Source: Chrysopilus asiliformis
Taxonomy: Eukaryota; Arthropoda; Insecta; Diptera; Rhagionidae
DNA: 64,000 bases
NCBI GenBank assembly: GCA_964034945.1
Contig: OZ035963.1
Location: 2,575,828-2,639,827, forward strand
Reading direction: 5' to 3'
This document shows positions 12,761 to 26,111 of the stretch, one piece after another; within the stretch, counting starts at the first letter, position 1; every line of letters starts with the position of its first letter. A model generated the notes under the pieces. It was not told the origin of the DNA. It was given only the letters and a program-made list of their open reading frames with translations, and searched no databases. The translations under genes and the position numbers were made by a program.

Positions 12761-15700
12761 TAATAGATTATTTTCCATTTAATAGATAAATCATACTAGA
12801 GAGTATGTGTGTTATTAACATAAAAAGTTGCCAAGTTTTTATAATTTTGCTTTTACAAATTTATCAGCAAAAATATTTCTTTAGCAGATGACTTTTCGTT
12901 AGAAAATCCTTAAAAAAATATTATACTAATAGACATTTTACCATTTTCTGCTTTTCATTCATTTTTATTTATGTTGCGATTATTTTCAAAAAAGGTAAAT
13001 AATGAAATCCATGGTAAATAATCGAATTTCATAAAAAAATTGCTTACTGTTAGTATATTCATTGATGTTGTATTTTAGAAAATCAAATGGAAAAAACACA
13101 AACCATTGTAAACGTCAACACGGTTAATTTTATTTTAGAAACGTTTTCGCTATCAAAATTAAGGGGAGAAATACTTTTCTTTTACTCTAACTGCCGATGC
13201 TGTTTACTTTTTCTTATTTTTCAAATAAAAATTACTAAAAACGATGGAATTTTTTTGTTTTTGTTGCTTTTAAATAAAAAGGAAAGAACCTGTTTTATAA
13301 GGTTAAAATAACATCCAATTTCCAGTTGTTTTCCCTTTTCATTCTGTAGAACTTTTAAAAAGATTGAAGAGATTTTATTCTATTTTATTGTAGTAGCCAC
13401 AAATATGGCCAAAGTTTTGGAAATTCATGAAAGTTTTACTTCCTCTAAGCGAGCTTGGAACTCATGAAGAAATTAATGAAGTAACAAAGTTCGTTAGGCT
13501 ATAGGAATCGATAGGAAACAGCGTATAGAGAATAAAACCACAGTAGGTACTTAATTGACCACCATCAATTAAGTTATTTTGTTAGAAAATTAGAACGTTT
13601 AAATTGCATACACTAACCATTAATTGATGAAATTTCAAAGTGCAGTCTGTTAAAAAAATAAATAAAACGAGTTGATGAGGAATTTGATTATGATACTTCG
13701 ATCAACTTATGCTGCGTTTACACGAATGACAAATTTGTCATCTTTTTTGTCATAAATTGTCATCATCGTGTAAATAGTATCATTTTTGTCATTATTCTGT
13801 TCAGTCAAATTTAACAGATTTTACCGAGACGGTAATTTGGTTCATGTAAAAATGAATTACCGGATTCGGTAATTGTAGACATGCCTTGAGTCGTGTTTTC
13901 CGGCCCGGTTATTCGGTATCAAGAATCAACCGCGAGTGGCGCTAGTAATGTTTTTAGTTGTCAAACTTTCTCGCTGGTTATCTCATCGGACTGCAAATTT
14001 TTTCAATTTTGATAGCCGTTACCACAATAGAAATTCAAAAGAATACATCAAACATGGATTTAAAGGTATGTGACAATCAAATTCGCAGTTCATGATTTGG
14101 TCACGTATCCAATAAAAGCGCTGTTCTCAAATCTGTGCTGTGGGATGTTCACAGCAGAATATTTTCAGTCTTTTAATATTACCGAAAACACCGAATACCC
14201 AAAATTAAAAGAGGACTGTGAATACCCTTAATAATAAATTATTTCCAACGAGACAAACAAATATTGGGGCCCAAGAACGGAAGAACAAATCGATTCAACA
14301 ATAGATTCAATATTATTTAATATATTTAGATAATATCAAAAAAATAAGGAAAGTTCTTTCTCAATTCTAAGACATAATAGCTGAATTAGCCAATTCTATG
14401 GGTCTTGGTAGATCAAAATAAATTGATGTAATAATTTATCATGCTGGAACATATCAGCCTGATTTACATTTCAATTTGAACTGGAAAAAAATACAGGATG
14501 CCCTTTATGCAGAAACAGCAAAAAAATACAATGAGCAACAATATAATCGATACTTAGAGTTCAAACGAGCGGCTATAACTTACGAAAAACCTCCATTTCG
14601 ATATTTTCATCCTTGAGCTCCACATCTCCGTGCATTTTACTTGACATGACTAAAAGTATAAGCACTCTCTATCTCCAAGTATAGAAATTTAGCAAGACAT
14701 ATAAATATAGAGAAAAAGCAATAAAAATTCTTTAGGCTTTATCTATGCAAATGTAAGTATAAAGAACCCATGCAGGATCATGAATCCGGTCTATCTCCTG
14801 CCTCCACTTTATCAAATTGGGTAAGTTCTATCTACCCTTGGGTGCATATATGAACTAAAAATCTTTGGGTACTTTTAGAAACTCTTCGAAGTGGCGTGAA
14901 TAAGTGAATATATTGTGAAGACTTGAACAGACGGTACGGAGATTTTATGTGTTGGAATCACTTAAAAGGTAATGGCAGTCGGTTTACTTAAATATTGGAC
15001 CAGGTGACCCTCATAAATTCACTGAATTTGTTTGCACATCTTTTGCCTTGATATAAATACAAACATCGTCATTAGGTAGCAATAATGGAAAGGTCAGCAA
15101 TAATCTGAACCACTTGACTTTAAATACCACCTCCACCAAATTATTCAAGATGGCCAATTTTTCACATCCATAATAGGCAATTTAATTTCCAAGTTGTTCT
15201 AAAAATGGTCCCAATTTCGTAAAAATGTATTTAAAAAAAAACAATTGATTTCAATACCTTGTTTTTGAATCCCAACTCTCTTTGGGTCCTGGTCAACGCC
15301 ACGTCCTAAGACCTTAATATATTTTAATTAAAAAAACCGTCTGACAAAATGTTGACTTTTCAATCTTCAAGTGAAACCTCAGTTGGTGCTTAATTTATGT
15401 TTGAATAAATTTTTTGTTATAAATATTCTATTTGCAAGCAATTTCATGAAAGTGCAATATAGTCGATTGCATGAATACAATTTTTGAAATTGAAATGTGT
15501 TTTAAAAATGTAGATTTTTATTAAGTTTAAAAAAAAAACTCCCATAATAAAAATTTTAATTAATTCATTTATGTGAATCAGATTCCTCTGCATACACAGA
15601 ATCCGTCATGAAGCCTTTTACACATAAATATTATACTGCATAAAATTGAGTTTCGTTGCCCGATTCAAACTGAATATTTGAATCATCGTGGAACTACTAT

Positions 15701-15928
15701 TCCGATATCAGAAAAGATGGATGAGTATGTTTATTATGATTTTCCAATTGAATTACGTGTTTCATAAATCGTGCTGACATTTACAATTTCATAGTGAAAT
15801 CAATTTAAATCGTGACTTCGTAATTCATACACAAAATATTAATTTTTCATGAGAATATACTTGGATAAAACCGGAAATATTAGTGGGTTTTATTTATCCT
15901 TTCAACTAAACAAATAACTTTTATTTTT
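12761..15928. other. AT-rich intergenic DNA with two repeat fragments
   Basis: 13722-13800 carries a decayed single end of the 384 bp palindromic MITE ('tttacacgaatgacaaattt'). 14165-14230 is an inverted copy of 56205-56270. Otherwise no gene seen; short ATG plus donor strings such as that at 14053 are not enough to call an exon. Confidence 0.5.
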
Positions 15929-16155
15929 TTAACACGTTCGTGACATCGTGTACCACAGGTGGTACATGTACAGTTTTTTAAAACCGCGCGAGTAAATAGT
16001 GCGGTTGTTTTTTTGTGGAAGTAATATAAAAACACGCACCGTGTACCACCGATGGCGCACAACCGCCAGAAAACAGATCGCTAGTGTACCACCCGTGGTA
16101 CACGATGTCCAAATGTAAAAAAAAGTTGAAAAAGCGAATGTCACGAACGTGTTAA
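15929..16155. mobile_element. piggyBac-type MITE with nested subterminal palindromes
   Basis: TTAACACGTTCGTGACAT at the left and its exact reverse complement at the right, sharing TTAA borders. Inside, the imperfect palindrome GTGTACCAC-(c/a)-GGTGGTACA occurs near both ends in inverted arrangement (about 15948 and 16085), with a third, partial copy near 16040. Confidence 0.78.
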
Positions 16156-17551
16156 CCAAAATATCACTAATATTTTATTGACATTGAAAACTTTTAAATA
16201 ATAAAATTCTAACTACCTAGAAAATGATTAAGCTTGTCCCAAAATGTTTTTTTTTGTTAGTCTAATATGTCTGTTATAAAACCATTTTATGATAAAATTT
16301 TCGAAAAAGTAGCTGAGAGAATGAAATAATGGTAAAATAACGATTTATAGGCATATTTTTGCTGTGTTAACGGAAGGAAACCATGGTAATACATTTATTT
16401 ACCTCATAAATACATACTTCAAAGCATGTAGTGAAATTACATTTCTTCTGTCTGTGATAAAAGGTTACTAAGGAGCCCTTGTATACTTTACAAGGTGCTG
16501 CTGTCATCGCCATTCAGCCGACATAAACATAAAGTGATTCAATTGTGTCTCGAGGCGACAGGTGAATATACGCGTACTTAAGATACTACTTCGCATGCAG
16601 AATGTAAAAACTGAATGCCAGTTAGTCAGAGTCAGACAACCACCCACTGTTTATATATCTCTAAGATATTTTCGCTCGGTCTCTTCATAATGGATCGCAG
16701 TATCTTACATTATTCGGCTATTATTCTTAGATCGCTACATGGCTATAGTATATTCAGTGTTTTATTGGATCACACCACATCATGCTAAAATCTAAGAATT
16801 TCAAAACATCCTTTGCCCCGTACGCCCTTTTGTTTTCAGTATTTATATTCAAAGAAAGAAGTTTCATTTTTTCTTTCAATGTCTTTAGATTCATGACTCT
16901 TAATTCATAGTCATCTAAGCTTCACAAGTATGAATTCCATTGAATACGCATGAAGATAAAAAGGAACACTTTTTATTATTTATGTGTCTCGTTCGGTATA
17001 TTGCCAACATTATCATTTCTATTTTGTGTCCTTTTCAAGCCATTTATATCGTTATATATATTTGTTTATATTTACATGTAATATAAAAAAAACATTTAAA
17101 TCTAGGTTGTTTATTCATCTATCGTTTCGCTAAACAAAAATACAAAACCCATTGGACGAGAACGACGTGATGAATATTCTTCCAACAAGCTGATAAATTT
17201 CCACAACGGACAAAATTAATGAATTCCACCTCTAAAACTTACTGTACGTATAGAAGCAATTTAAACACAGATCAGAGTTAATGGGATTCGTCTATACGAA
17301 AATCAAGTTAATTTTAGAGTTATGAAATCTTAAAAAATTAATATCGGCATTATAAAGTAAGCAGAACTCGTTTAATGAATATAAATTGAGCAAAACTTTT
17401 GCTCGTAACGCAGAAGATTTTTTGGAAGTAAGCTTATTGAGAAATATTGCTCAAAAATATCTATTTTGGGGCGATTTACATAGTCGAGAAATGCAAATAA
17501 TTTAAATCTTAGAGCTGCATATGCGAAAAAGATAAAATTACTGTGTAAGAC
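16156..17551. other. AT-rich intergenic DNA
   Basis: No gene or clear repeat seen. Confidence 0.5.
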
Positions 17552-17870
17552 TAGCTTGCATACCCGTCGTTGCTGGGTTAAGCTTTTTTTCTAAGTTTTA
17601 GAATACGAACAAAAACCGGAAAGAACTTAAAAACTTTTTAATGGGTCTGGGTCTATGTTGACCCAGGGGGGCTGGATCCCCGGCGAACATCTATGCCAAA
17701 TTTCAGGCCAATCGGTTCAGTAGTTTCCCCGCGAAAGAGTAACATAGCGCAAAAACTAAGTTTCGAAATCTTTTTACCCCCTCCCCTCACTCCCCCACCC
17801 CTCGCGCTTCTTTTCCGTATGCCTATGTTGGAACCAGAACTACCACAGATACTCATGCCAAATTTCAAGA
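17552..17870 (+). repeat. Family A repeat, copy 2, 3'-truncated
   Basis: Head 'agcttgcatacccgtcgttg' then about 1.5 body units; stops after 'atgccaaatttcaag' without the GACA tail. Confidence 0.7.
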
Positions 17871-17961
17871 AAATCCTAGAATTTTCTTTATCTATCGCGC
17901 AGAATAAATGCATTTGGAAAAAAGTTGTCACAAATTTAAATTTATTCCGTTGGTTCTATTA

Positions 17962-18676
17962 GGTGCTTGCATGTATTCAGATCACTTTAAAAAGGCATTT
18001 ATTGAGAAAAATTGGTACAATATATATTAATCAAAATATTTCCCATCATTTTCTACAACTTTTTCCCATCTTTCTGGCAACATCGCGATACCGTGTCGAA
18101 CGAACGATGTTGGTTTGGCAGCGATCCAAATATCGATCCATTTTCGCACTTCTTCAGTATTTCGAAACCGTGTGCCAGCCAAGCCATGCTTCATCGATCT
18201 GAACAAGTGGTAATCAGAAGGCGCTATGTCTGGTGAGTACGCTGGGTGCGGCAGAACTTCCCATTCGAGCTGCAACAGTGCATCCTTCACAACTCTTGCA
18301 ATGTGTGGCCGAGCCACAAAATCAAAATCAAATTTTTTTTGAAAATTTTGATATCAAAATCACCACTTTTAAATCGTTGAAACCAAAACCGACAATTGGG
18401 ATATGACGGAGCAGCATCACCATAAGTTTCTGAGTGTTTGATGGGCTTCGGCAGCAGATTTCTTCAAATCAAACAACAAAAGTAATGAATGTCGAAAATG
18501 CAATTTTGAGCGTTCCATGATTAGCGTCTGTATACATTGAATAACTCAATAATACTAAATGGAAAACTGTTTTTTTTTTAAAAACCATCGATTTTAACAG
18601 TTAGGTTAGGTTGTTTAACATTGATACTTCACATTTTCACCAATAGATATCGCTGATCAAAATACATGCAAGCACT
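17962..18676 (-). mobile_element. mariner element with internally deleted transposase
   Basis: Inverted ends share GTGCTTGCATGTATT and GATCA, and TA flanks both sides (17960-17961, 18677-18678). Minus-strand coding has the N-terminal helix-turn-helix part (ATG at about 18518; MERSKLHFRHS, then after a 1 bp frameshift GDAAPSYPNCRFWFQRFKSG), a junction near 18320-18350 where the central region is missing, and the C-terminal catalytic end (WEVLPHPAYSPDIAPSDYHL ... GIAMLPERWEKVVENDGKYF). It cannot make an active transposase but keeps both ends, so it could be mobilised by a helper. Confidence 0.85.
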
Positions 18677-18678
18677 TA

Positions 18679-20171
18679 ATATAATTCGAGTTCGGATGTC
18701 TTTCAGAAATAATTTTCGGGACTTTGTGTTGTAGTGTAAATTGTTGAGAAACGTGAATTTGATGTCGCAGAATAAAATTCAGATGTAAACAGAACAAAGC
18801 CACCGAGTCTGATTTTTTTTTTAAATATTTGAGGTTATACTACTATTAGTTTTATTTCATTAACAATAACAGTAATTCTTATATCTTTTTTTCCATCCTA
18901 TAGTAATCTGCGAAAACAGAAACAAAATATAAAAGACTTTACAGTCTACTGAATTTTTGACTTTTTATAAAACAATTTTCAAGATGTAAAGAAGCACAAT
19001 TTCCCTCCATACATTTACGCCCTCAACCGTTAAGTTTACAAACAAGGAAGGATATTTCGCGTGCTGAAATATGTTATTGCTATAGGGTTTTCAATTCGAG
19101 TTAAAGTGAATAAATTTCAATGAATCTCGGCAAGTCAATAATTTCGTATACGAACTGGGCACATTGATTTGCATATAAATTAAATTTTTCCCGACATAAA
19201 CCAATTCGTAATACCTGCCATCGCTTACAAACGGTAAACGAAATTTTTATCTACAGTTATATATATATATCAAAGATCAAAGATCCCTCGAACATGTAAA
19301 CAAAACTCAAAAACACCAACACCAACAACAACACTTTAAGAAACAAATTTCTAAAATCAAGCAATAAACTCACAAAAAAAATCAGCAGGGTTTTAAACAT
19401 CAACAATGTTATGAACAGCTACTTTCGGATTTCTAGCATCCTGAAGGCGACGAATTAAATAATTAGCGTTTTGGGTACTAAAAGCTAAATAATCGATAAG
19501 CTTCTTACGGATTATGATAATGTTTGGTAATATGAACACAAAAACCCTATTAATAGTTGTGATGTTTATGTTCTGAACATTTACACGTTCCTGTGTAGCA
19601 ACTTCTATACTAACTTCAATATCCTCACTATAAATTATATCCTGTATTCTTAGTGTTGTTAGAAACCGTAAGGAATTATGCCTCGTATACGATTTATAAA
19701 AAGCACTCATACAAATGTTTATCGCCATCTTGATATGAAGATTGAACCTTAAAAAAAAAAACTTTTCTTCGCATTCAAACTCTTTACCTTCTATATAGGT
19801 AGAAATATTTTACAGGTACATTATACACATTACGTTCACAACCACCTATCGTTCATAAATATTTTGAATAAACAAATCAAGTAAGGAAATTCCTTCATTG
19901 TTCCTAACTTCGAGATGTTTTTACTGCTCGTTTTGTCCCAGTTAATAAGGTTTGTAATGTTCGGAAAACAGAATCCTTATGTTTGTACATTACAACCGGG
20001 GAAATTTAGAGGGAATTTATATTTTTGTAGTATTGTGTTTGTAATAGTGCGTTGTATTAACTCTGTAAGAACATCAATTTAAAAATTCAAATTAAATTCT
20101 GTAAATTTTTTCACGTTACAGGACTTGGCATGAATTTTTTTTACTGAACTTGTTTTTTTTAATGCAATATT
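18679..20171. other. AT-rich intergenic DNA
   Basis: Holds a (TA)n microsatellite near 19258 and the unidentified 111-codon ORF listed separately. No other feature. Confidence 0.5.
19393..19728 (-). CDS. Unidentified 111-codon ORF, possible exon
   Basis: Reads from MAINICMSAFYKSYTRH to a stop after AVHNIVDV. Codon choice looks more coding-like than in other ORFs of this desert, and a polypyrimidine tract followed by AAG lies just upstream (about 19750), which could be a splice acceptor. I recognise no domain, and no flanking exon or poly(A) signal could be tied to it. It may be a decayed mobile-element fragment or chance. Confidence 0.2.
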   Translation of the reverse strand: MAINICMSAFYKSYTRHNSLRFLTTLRIQDIIYSEDIEVSIEVATQERVNVQNINITTINRVFVFILPNIIIIRKKLIDYLAFSTQNANYLIRRLQDARNPKVAVHNIVDV

Positions 20172-20610
20172 TTGTATTATTATGTTTACAGAACGAAAAA
20201 AAGTACGTTGAAGTTGGTCCACGCGCGGAAGTCCAATAAGACGATTTCCAATGAATTAAACGTAACGTTGTCAACTGTTTATGCTGTAAGAGCGACTTGT
20301 TTGGCCAGAGGAATAGTTAGGCCGCAATCTGGAAGCGGTAGACCCATTTCAGTAAGGACTCCAGTGTTGATTAGGACAATCAAAGGAAGGATCAGAAGGA
20401 ATCCGATAAGGATATCTTGGAGAGTCATGTAAAACCATCAATAGAGTCAACCTAAGGTAATGATGTGTTTTACGTGTTTCAACAAGACGGGGCGCCGTGC
20501 CACACTGGTAGAATTACCCAAATTTGGATAATTTAAAAAACCAATAATTTAAAAAACTTCTGGTCTAAGGACATGTGGTCACCGAGCTCTCCCTTAGAAA
20601 ATTTATGTCT
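20172..20610 (+). pseudogene. Tc1/mariner-type transposase, internally deleted
   Basis: N-terminal DNA-binding part reads HARKSNKTISNELNVTLSTV and GRPISVRTPVLIRTIKGRIR. At about 20487 the frame resumes at a C-terminal part, QQDGAPCHTGRITQIW, then NFWSKDMWSPSSP. The central catalytic Asp region is deleted and the C-terminal part is frameshifted. Terminal repeats not found. Confidence 0.75.
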
Positions 20611-22387
20611 TAGAAAATTTATTGATTATTTTGAGGGATTTCAATCTTTATTGTTTTTGTAATTTTTTATATAATTTGCTGTACAACAAGATGGAATCAG
20701 AGGATTTCAATGTCTTTTATAAAACCATTTTTTCTTACCCAATGGATGTATTGAGAAAAATATTCCCATCCGGTCAGATTTTACAATATAAAACTTTTAC
20801 CATAAGCCGTCTTATAACTTTAAATATTAATTTTTTGTGTTCTCCATAAGTCAATATTAAATGTTTCAACGACCTGATAAAAAATATTATTGGAGGAAAG
20901 ACTAAAAAAAAAAAATAGAATGAAATGAACCTAAAGAAGAAAAAAATGATCTCATAAAACATCGAACAACAAAGTTTAAGTGTTCATCTACTAAATTACC
21001 ATTCCCAAAATTTTGTTTTTGTTGTTTTATCTTTCACTCCATTTTCGAGACGTAAACATCGACGCAAAAGTTTGCAAATAAAAATTGGAAATTCACCGAT
21101 ATTGATGGAAAATTACTTGTCAGTACACAGAGAGAAGTAGACGACGGTTTGTTTATTTTTCCACAGAAGAGGACTACTATACGGTAGCCACAAAAATTAA
21201 GTTAGGGATTTTTTTTTTTTTGAAACTGCGAAACTTTACCATTTTCATCCAATAAAACCCCTCGAGAACCAACAACTTATGATCCAAATTCCAGGCATTT
21301 GCAGAGTTCGAGATCAATGATGATATTTTATTTCCCATGTATCATCTCGTGTATGTATACAAAGGCATGAATTTCGAAGCCTTTTATTTCGAAAAACCCA
21401 ATAAATTCAAACTCGATGAAAATAAACTAAACGAAAATGCAGCTCAATCCATGTGTATCACATCTCTCACCATAGGGGTTCTAATTATTCTATAAATGAT
21501 ATGTAGGAAATGTCAGCTATTAAACGGAAAATGTTTTCCATTCAAAACTAGGCCGATGAATCAAAAGTTTGACTTCAAACTGAAATCTATTAAAATATAA
21601 CATGTCAAACATTTATTAAAAATTGAAAACATCGTCCTTTTATATGACAGTCCAATTATCAACAAGGTAATAGCATTGGTAATAGAATAAACAGAATAAA
21701 TATCGAAAAAAGTTCAAAGATTCTAAGAGAACTGTTTTTTTTAGTATCTTTAGTCAAGTAAAATAAAAAGTTGGTTGTGACAGCCACCAAAAAATTCTCT
21801 GAAGGAAGATACCAATTTGTTAAATATAAAATGACTACTAAAAGCAAATATCAACAGAAACTTTTTTATTCGGTAATGGTCTTTACAGTGTTTGACTTTA
21901 TTCTAGCAGTTCGCAATATATCAGTATCAAATAAAAATGCCCTTGATGTATGTGTATTGTGTGAGTCCATTTTTAGAATATGACTTAACGATTTTTTAAG
22001 TTTTCGAATCGCCACTCTTGTAAATAAAAAAAAATATTTTATAATACAGACAGAGCTCGATTTATGCACAAGGTAACATTTAAGAAGTTTGCACAAATCC
22101 CGAGATTGCAACCATCAAATGTCCCTAAAAACAAGCTGCATGTTTTTTTAAGGAGTAAAACTCATGAACAGAGGTTCCACATTTTTTAAAAGCTTTTATT
22201 TAGCATGCTTTATTTTGTCTGTTTGTTTGCCTGTCTATCAGAGTCAAATATTATAATCCATATTTCACCCACTTCAACTAATCCGGTTGACCTTTGCACA
22301 CATACCAAACTCCGATGACAGTACAATATTTTCACTACTTCATCCATGTAAGAATAACGAAATGTCCTGCCAAGATATTGCTCTAAT
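20611..22387. other. AT-rich intergenic DNA
   Basis: Only short ORFs without recognisable domains; nothing supportable. Confidence 0.5.
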
Positions 22388-22590
22388 TTTCTGGAAAAAA
22401 ATCTAATCTGACGGTTTTTAAGTCGTTGAATCCGATTCGGACATTAAAAAGTCCGTAGGGAAAGCGCAAGGTCCTGTAAAGATACCCGTGATTATCATTT
22501 TACTCAATTTTTCTGGAAAAAAAAATTCATCTGGGGTTTATTGGGATCGCTGAATCCGACTCTGGAATCAAAAAGTCCGTAAGGATATCT
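22388..22590. repeat. Two imperfect units about 120 bp apart
   Basis: 'ttttctggaaaaaaa' ... 'tgaatccga' ... 'aaaaagtccgta' occurs at 22388-22460 and again at 22508-22583. Phrasing resembles family B but divergent. Confidence 0.5.
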
Positions 22591-23360
22591 TAAAGGCAAA
22601 GGTATATATAAAAAAGTATGAAATAAAAAGAAATTAAAAAAAACCTTTATTAAAACAACATTTATTTTAATTTACAGAAATTATCATTAATAATATCACT
22701 ATCAGTTCTATTACTTGATATATGTGTAAAAGCAGACTCATTTCTCCGAAAAACAAGTGATAGAACTTAGAATGCGGAAAAAAATATTTCAACCTAGATA
22801 AGTATCTAATAGATAGTTAATTAAGATGGACTTGTGAGGCTATGGCCAAATAGCCATGGATTTCATGGTTTCATTGATATACTGCTGGTGTAGCCTGGCC
22901 ACACGATTTAATTTACCAAGGGAGAAAATTAATTTATTTTTTTCGATCAATATCGTTAATGTTTATAGCCTTTTAACCTGATATTTTAGTTGAGGCAATT
23001 AAGAAAACCCCTCCGTCTGTCTATATTTATTGACGCATTGGTAGCAACATTTCGAAGTATTTATTGCCTTAACATACAATTCTATAAATAAATAAAACTG
23101 TCATATATGTACATTGTACATACATATATATAGTATGGATGAGTTACAAGTATTTAAGAGTCAACATTTTTAACTTTAATGCAGCTTTAATGCAGATATA
23201 GCTTTAAAAATCTTGCTATGTACTAGTACGTGTACTCTCTTATAAAAAATTTACATACAGTTTCTTAGTTTGTAGCAGTCAAAAAATCAATGAACCTCCA
23301 ATTTTTTCCCAATTACTCGAAACAGAAGTCTGTATATCGATTATTTAAAAAAAAATGTGA
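22591..23360. other. AT-rich intergenic DNA
   Basis: No gene seen. Confidence 0.5.
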
Positions 23361-24118
23361 AAAGTCTCACTAGTGAGTTCTGGTGGGGAAATTTTCCTTG
23401 ATTTTTTTGTTAGTGTGTCAATATCGGGACTATATGACATTTCTAAAATTAAATTTGAAACCAATATTTCTTAGTGCGAACGCACACGCTTCTTCTCGCC
23501 GCGGCAACTTTAGGTCCTCAAAATGCCTTTCCGACGTACACGCTTCTTCACTTTTTAGTAGGAAAAACTTGTGTACAACAAGCGATCGCTCATGTGTGTG
23601 TGGTTCTCATATATGTGTTGTATTTCCAGCTCATTCCCTTACTAGCTAGCACCGAGGCAACATCAATGGCCAAAATAGAAACTGCCAACAATAGAAGAAT
23701 AAGGACTGGTAATTTGTTATGGCATTTACCCTTTCCTACCTACCTGAAAAATAAAACTACCTGCAATTGGTATTTCACTATTTGCATTCAATTTTCATTT
23801 ATTTGGGATATGTTTACGAGTCGGTGGCTAAGAACCGACTGACTCAATGAAATTACGCACACATGCATGCTGACGTGCTACACGAGTGACTTCGTTTCTA
23901 TGCGTAAAACAAGACGAGAAGAACACTTTTCGAGTGGCGACTTTTCCCCTCTTGCCGCACTCGTTTCTTTCCTACAATTTGGTGAAGTTGCGGCATGCTG
24001 ATGACCGAAAGTTGCTCCGTGTACGCCGTCGCTTAATAATATGCACTTTAGGCATTTCGAATGTTTATCAGTAATGCTTTTGCTGTTTTCCACCCACTGA
24101 AATTTCTAGTGAGACTTT
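23361..24118. mobile_element. Putative TIR element, about 760 bp
   Basis: Left end AAAGTCTCACTAG and right end CTAGTGAGACTTT are inverted repeats, extended by imperfect 'ggtggg'/'cccact' matches. The interior is locally GC-richer. Overlapping ORFs inside (23383-23842, 23878-24093) show no known domain. No clear target duplication. Confidence 0.5.
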
Positions 24119-25405
24119 ACCAAACAAACTTTACAATGCCCTATGACCATATCGAAATTCTATGGAGGGAATTTACAAATTTCCTAAAAACCATTATTAT
24201 ACAAATTCCATTGACACAATAATATGGATTGTGTGTTCCTACGTAGAGAACTCTCACCTTTTTTGGAATAATCGATATACTGAATCTATAACTTTAGAAG
24301 AGACTTATAAAATTTGAAAATAACATTTTTTAAATCCCGAAAGCCACTCGTAAGCCTTTTTTAATTACCTTTTTTGTATAAAATAACAGCATTAAAATTC
24401 GAACGGATTTCGAACTCAGAATAAAGTTCAATGGCTTCAGAAGGAGAACATCCTCTGATCCCGAATAAAATTGAATTTGGTGGTGTGATTAGCTGTTTTT
24501 GACAGGACATTAAATCGGCATATTCGATGCTATGATGAACTATAATTCATTCCCAAACAACAAAAAAAACAGATTTTTGCTGTCGATGTATACAAATGTA
24601 GTCAAGTATAATAGTCGATGTCCTATCAGGAGTACACTCTTTTAAAGGTATGAGAAAAAAAAGTACGATATTTTTATGTAGTTATGTGTTATATTTTTAT
24701 ATAACATCATGTAGATTATCATCTAACATTATTATTGCCTATTTTAGAGCCTTCTCGAGGGGCTCATGGGTATTGAAACGACGTCAAATTCGATTTTTTT
24801 GCGCTTGTTTGCTTTTCCAACATGATAAGAAGCTTATGGGCCGATTGACTGGATTTTCTTATTTCGCGGTGAAAGTTTTCCCCCTTTCTTTCTATTATCG
24901 CACGAGTCTAGCCAGTAAATTTAAAAATCTGAATCTGAAGAGACTTTCGATAACAATCAGTAGGAAGCACGTTATCTATGTGTTGTGCTTATGACGAGAT
25001 AGGACAAAAACCCGATTTTCCCACGATTTTCCAATTTGATGGGATTTATAATTTTCCAATACGTCAATACATGTCATTTTATATATCACCCAAAATCACG
25101 AATTTAACTTTGCACAATTCATGAATTTCATACTTTTCGAACGCGATTCAAATTTGTATACGAAATAAACCTATATAGAAAAACAAAATAATGGGGTCTT
25201 TGCTTCTTACAATTCAGAAACGTGTATTGTTTGAGAAGTTCTTTAAAATGTGCAATTTTAAAAACTTTAAGGCCTTTCATAAATTTTGTTATTATTAAAT
25301 AAATACTGTGGAAAAAAAATCCACGTGAAAATCTTAGAAGCAGTTTGCAATAAAATATAAATCCAAATCCAATATTCTACATAAATATATTACTTATATT
25401 TTATT
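24119..25405. other. AT-rich intergenic DNA
   Basis: ORF at 24650-24994 (114 codons) shows no recognisable domain; not called as a gene. Confidence 0.5.
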
Positions 25406-25550
25406 AGGGTCAAAGTGGGTAAATGTAAACAGGGGTGTTTGTAAACACTATTGGTTGTCCCCAAACTGCTATTCCTTCTTAGCTTATCGAGACAGTATAT
25501 TGGAAATTGATCTTTTGTCTCACTGCGGACACGTGGCACAATAGATCTAA

Positions 25551-25801
25551 AGCTCGATCCAGACTACACGATGTACGGGGTACGAAATACGAGGTTTTTG
25601 GTTTCCTCGTACATGGAACTGCATCCACACTGCACAGGGTTTTGCTCATTCGTGTACGCGGTTACCACGTACGAGGATAATCAAACAGCTTCTGATTTTA
25701 CTCACTAGGTGAAACCATGTGCAAATTTCCCATCCAAACACTCGATGTTCGGGGTACGTGCCAACCTCGTATTCCGTACATCGTGTAGTCTGGATCGAGC
25801 T
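25551..25801. mobile_element. 251 bp MITE with TAA target duplication
   Basis: Termini AGCTCGATCCAGACTACACG and its reverse complement (about 27 bp, extending into 'atgtacgg'). TAA precedes (25548-25550) and follows (25802-25804). A 3 bp TAA/TTA duplication suggests PIF/Harbinger. Confidence 0.75.
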
Positions 25802-26111
25802 TAAGAGAGGGTTCGTTGTGTATGAGCTGTCAAAAAAAGTGCTTCTTTTTAGTGTGATTTCAGTTTTTCTAAGAGTGAAAAGAATTAGTTTTTGAAGTGA
25901 TTTTTAAAAGAAAGTATGTATGTTTTAGCTTAATATACGAACAATATAGTTGCTTGAGATAGGTTATATATGTTAATTGTTGGCTATAAACAAACTGTAA
26001 AAAATTATTGTCTGTTTACATTTACCCCCTCATTTGTAACCTCATGTCCAAATGTAAACACTATAATGGGGTTAATGTAAACAATTTCTGGGAAATGTAA
26101 TCACCCTTTTT

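Noticed and set aside
14053..14075. ATGGATTTAAAG followed by a good donor GTATGT, as a possible first exon
   Set aside because: Four codons only, with no acceptor exon that makes a protein.
17653..17962. Overlapping ORFs of about 90 codons on both strands
   Set aside because: Family A repeat sequence, not a gene.
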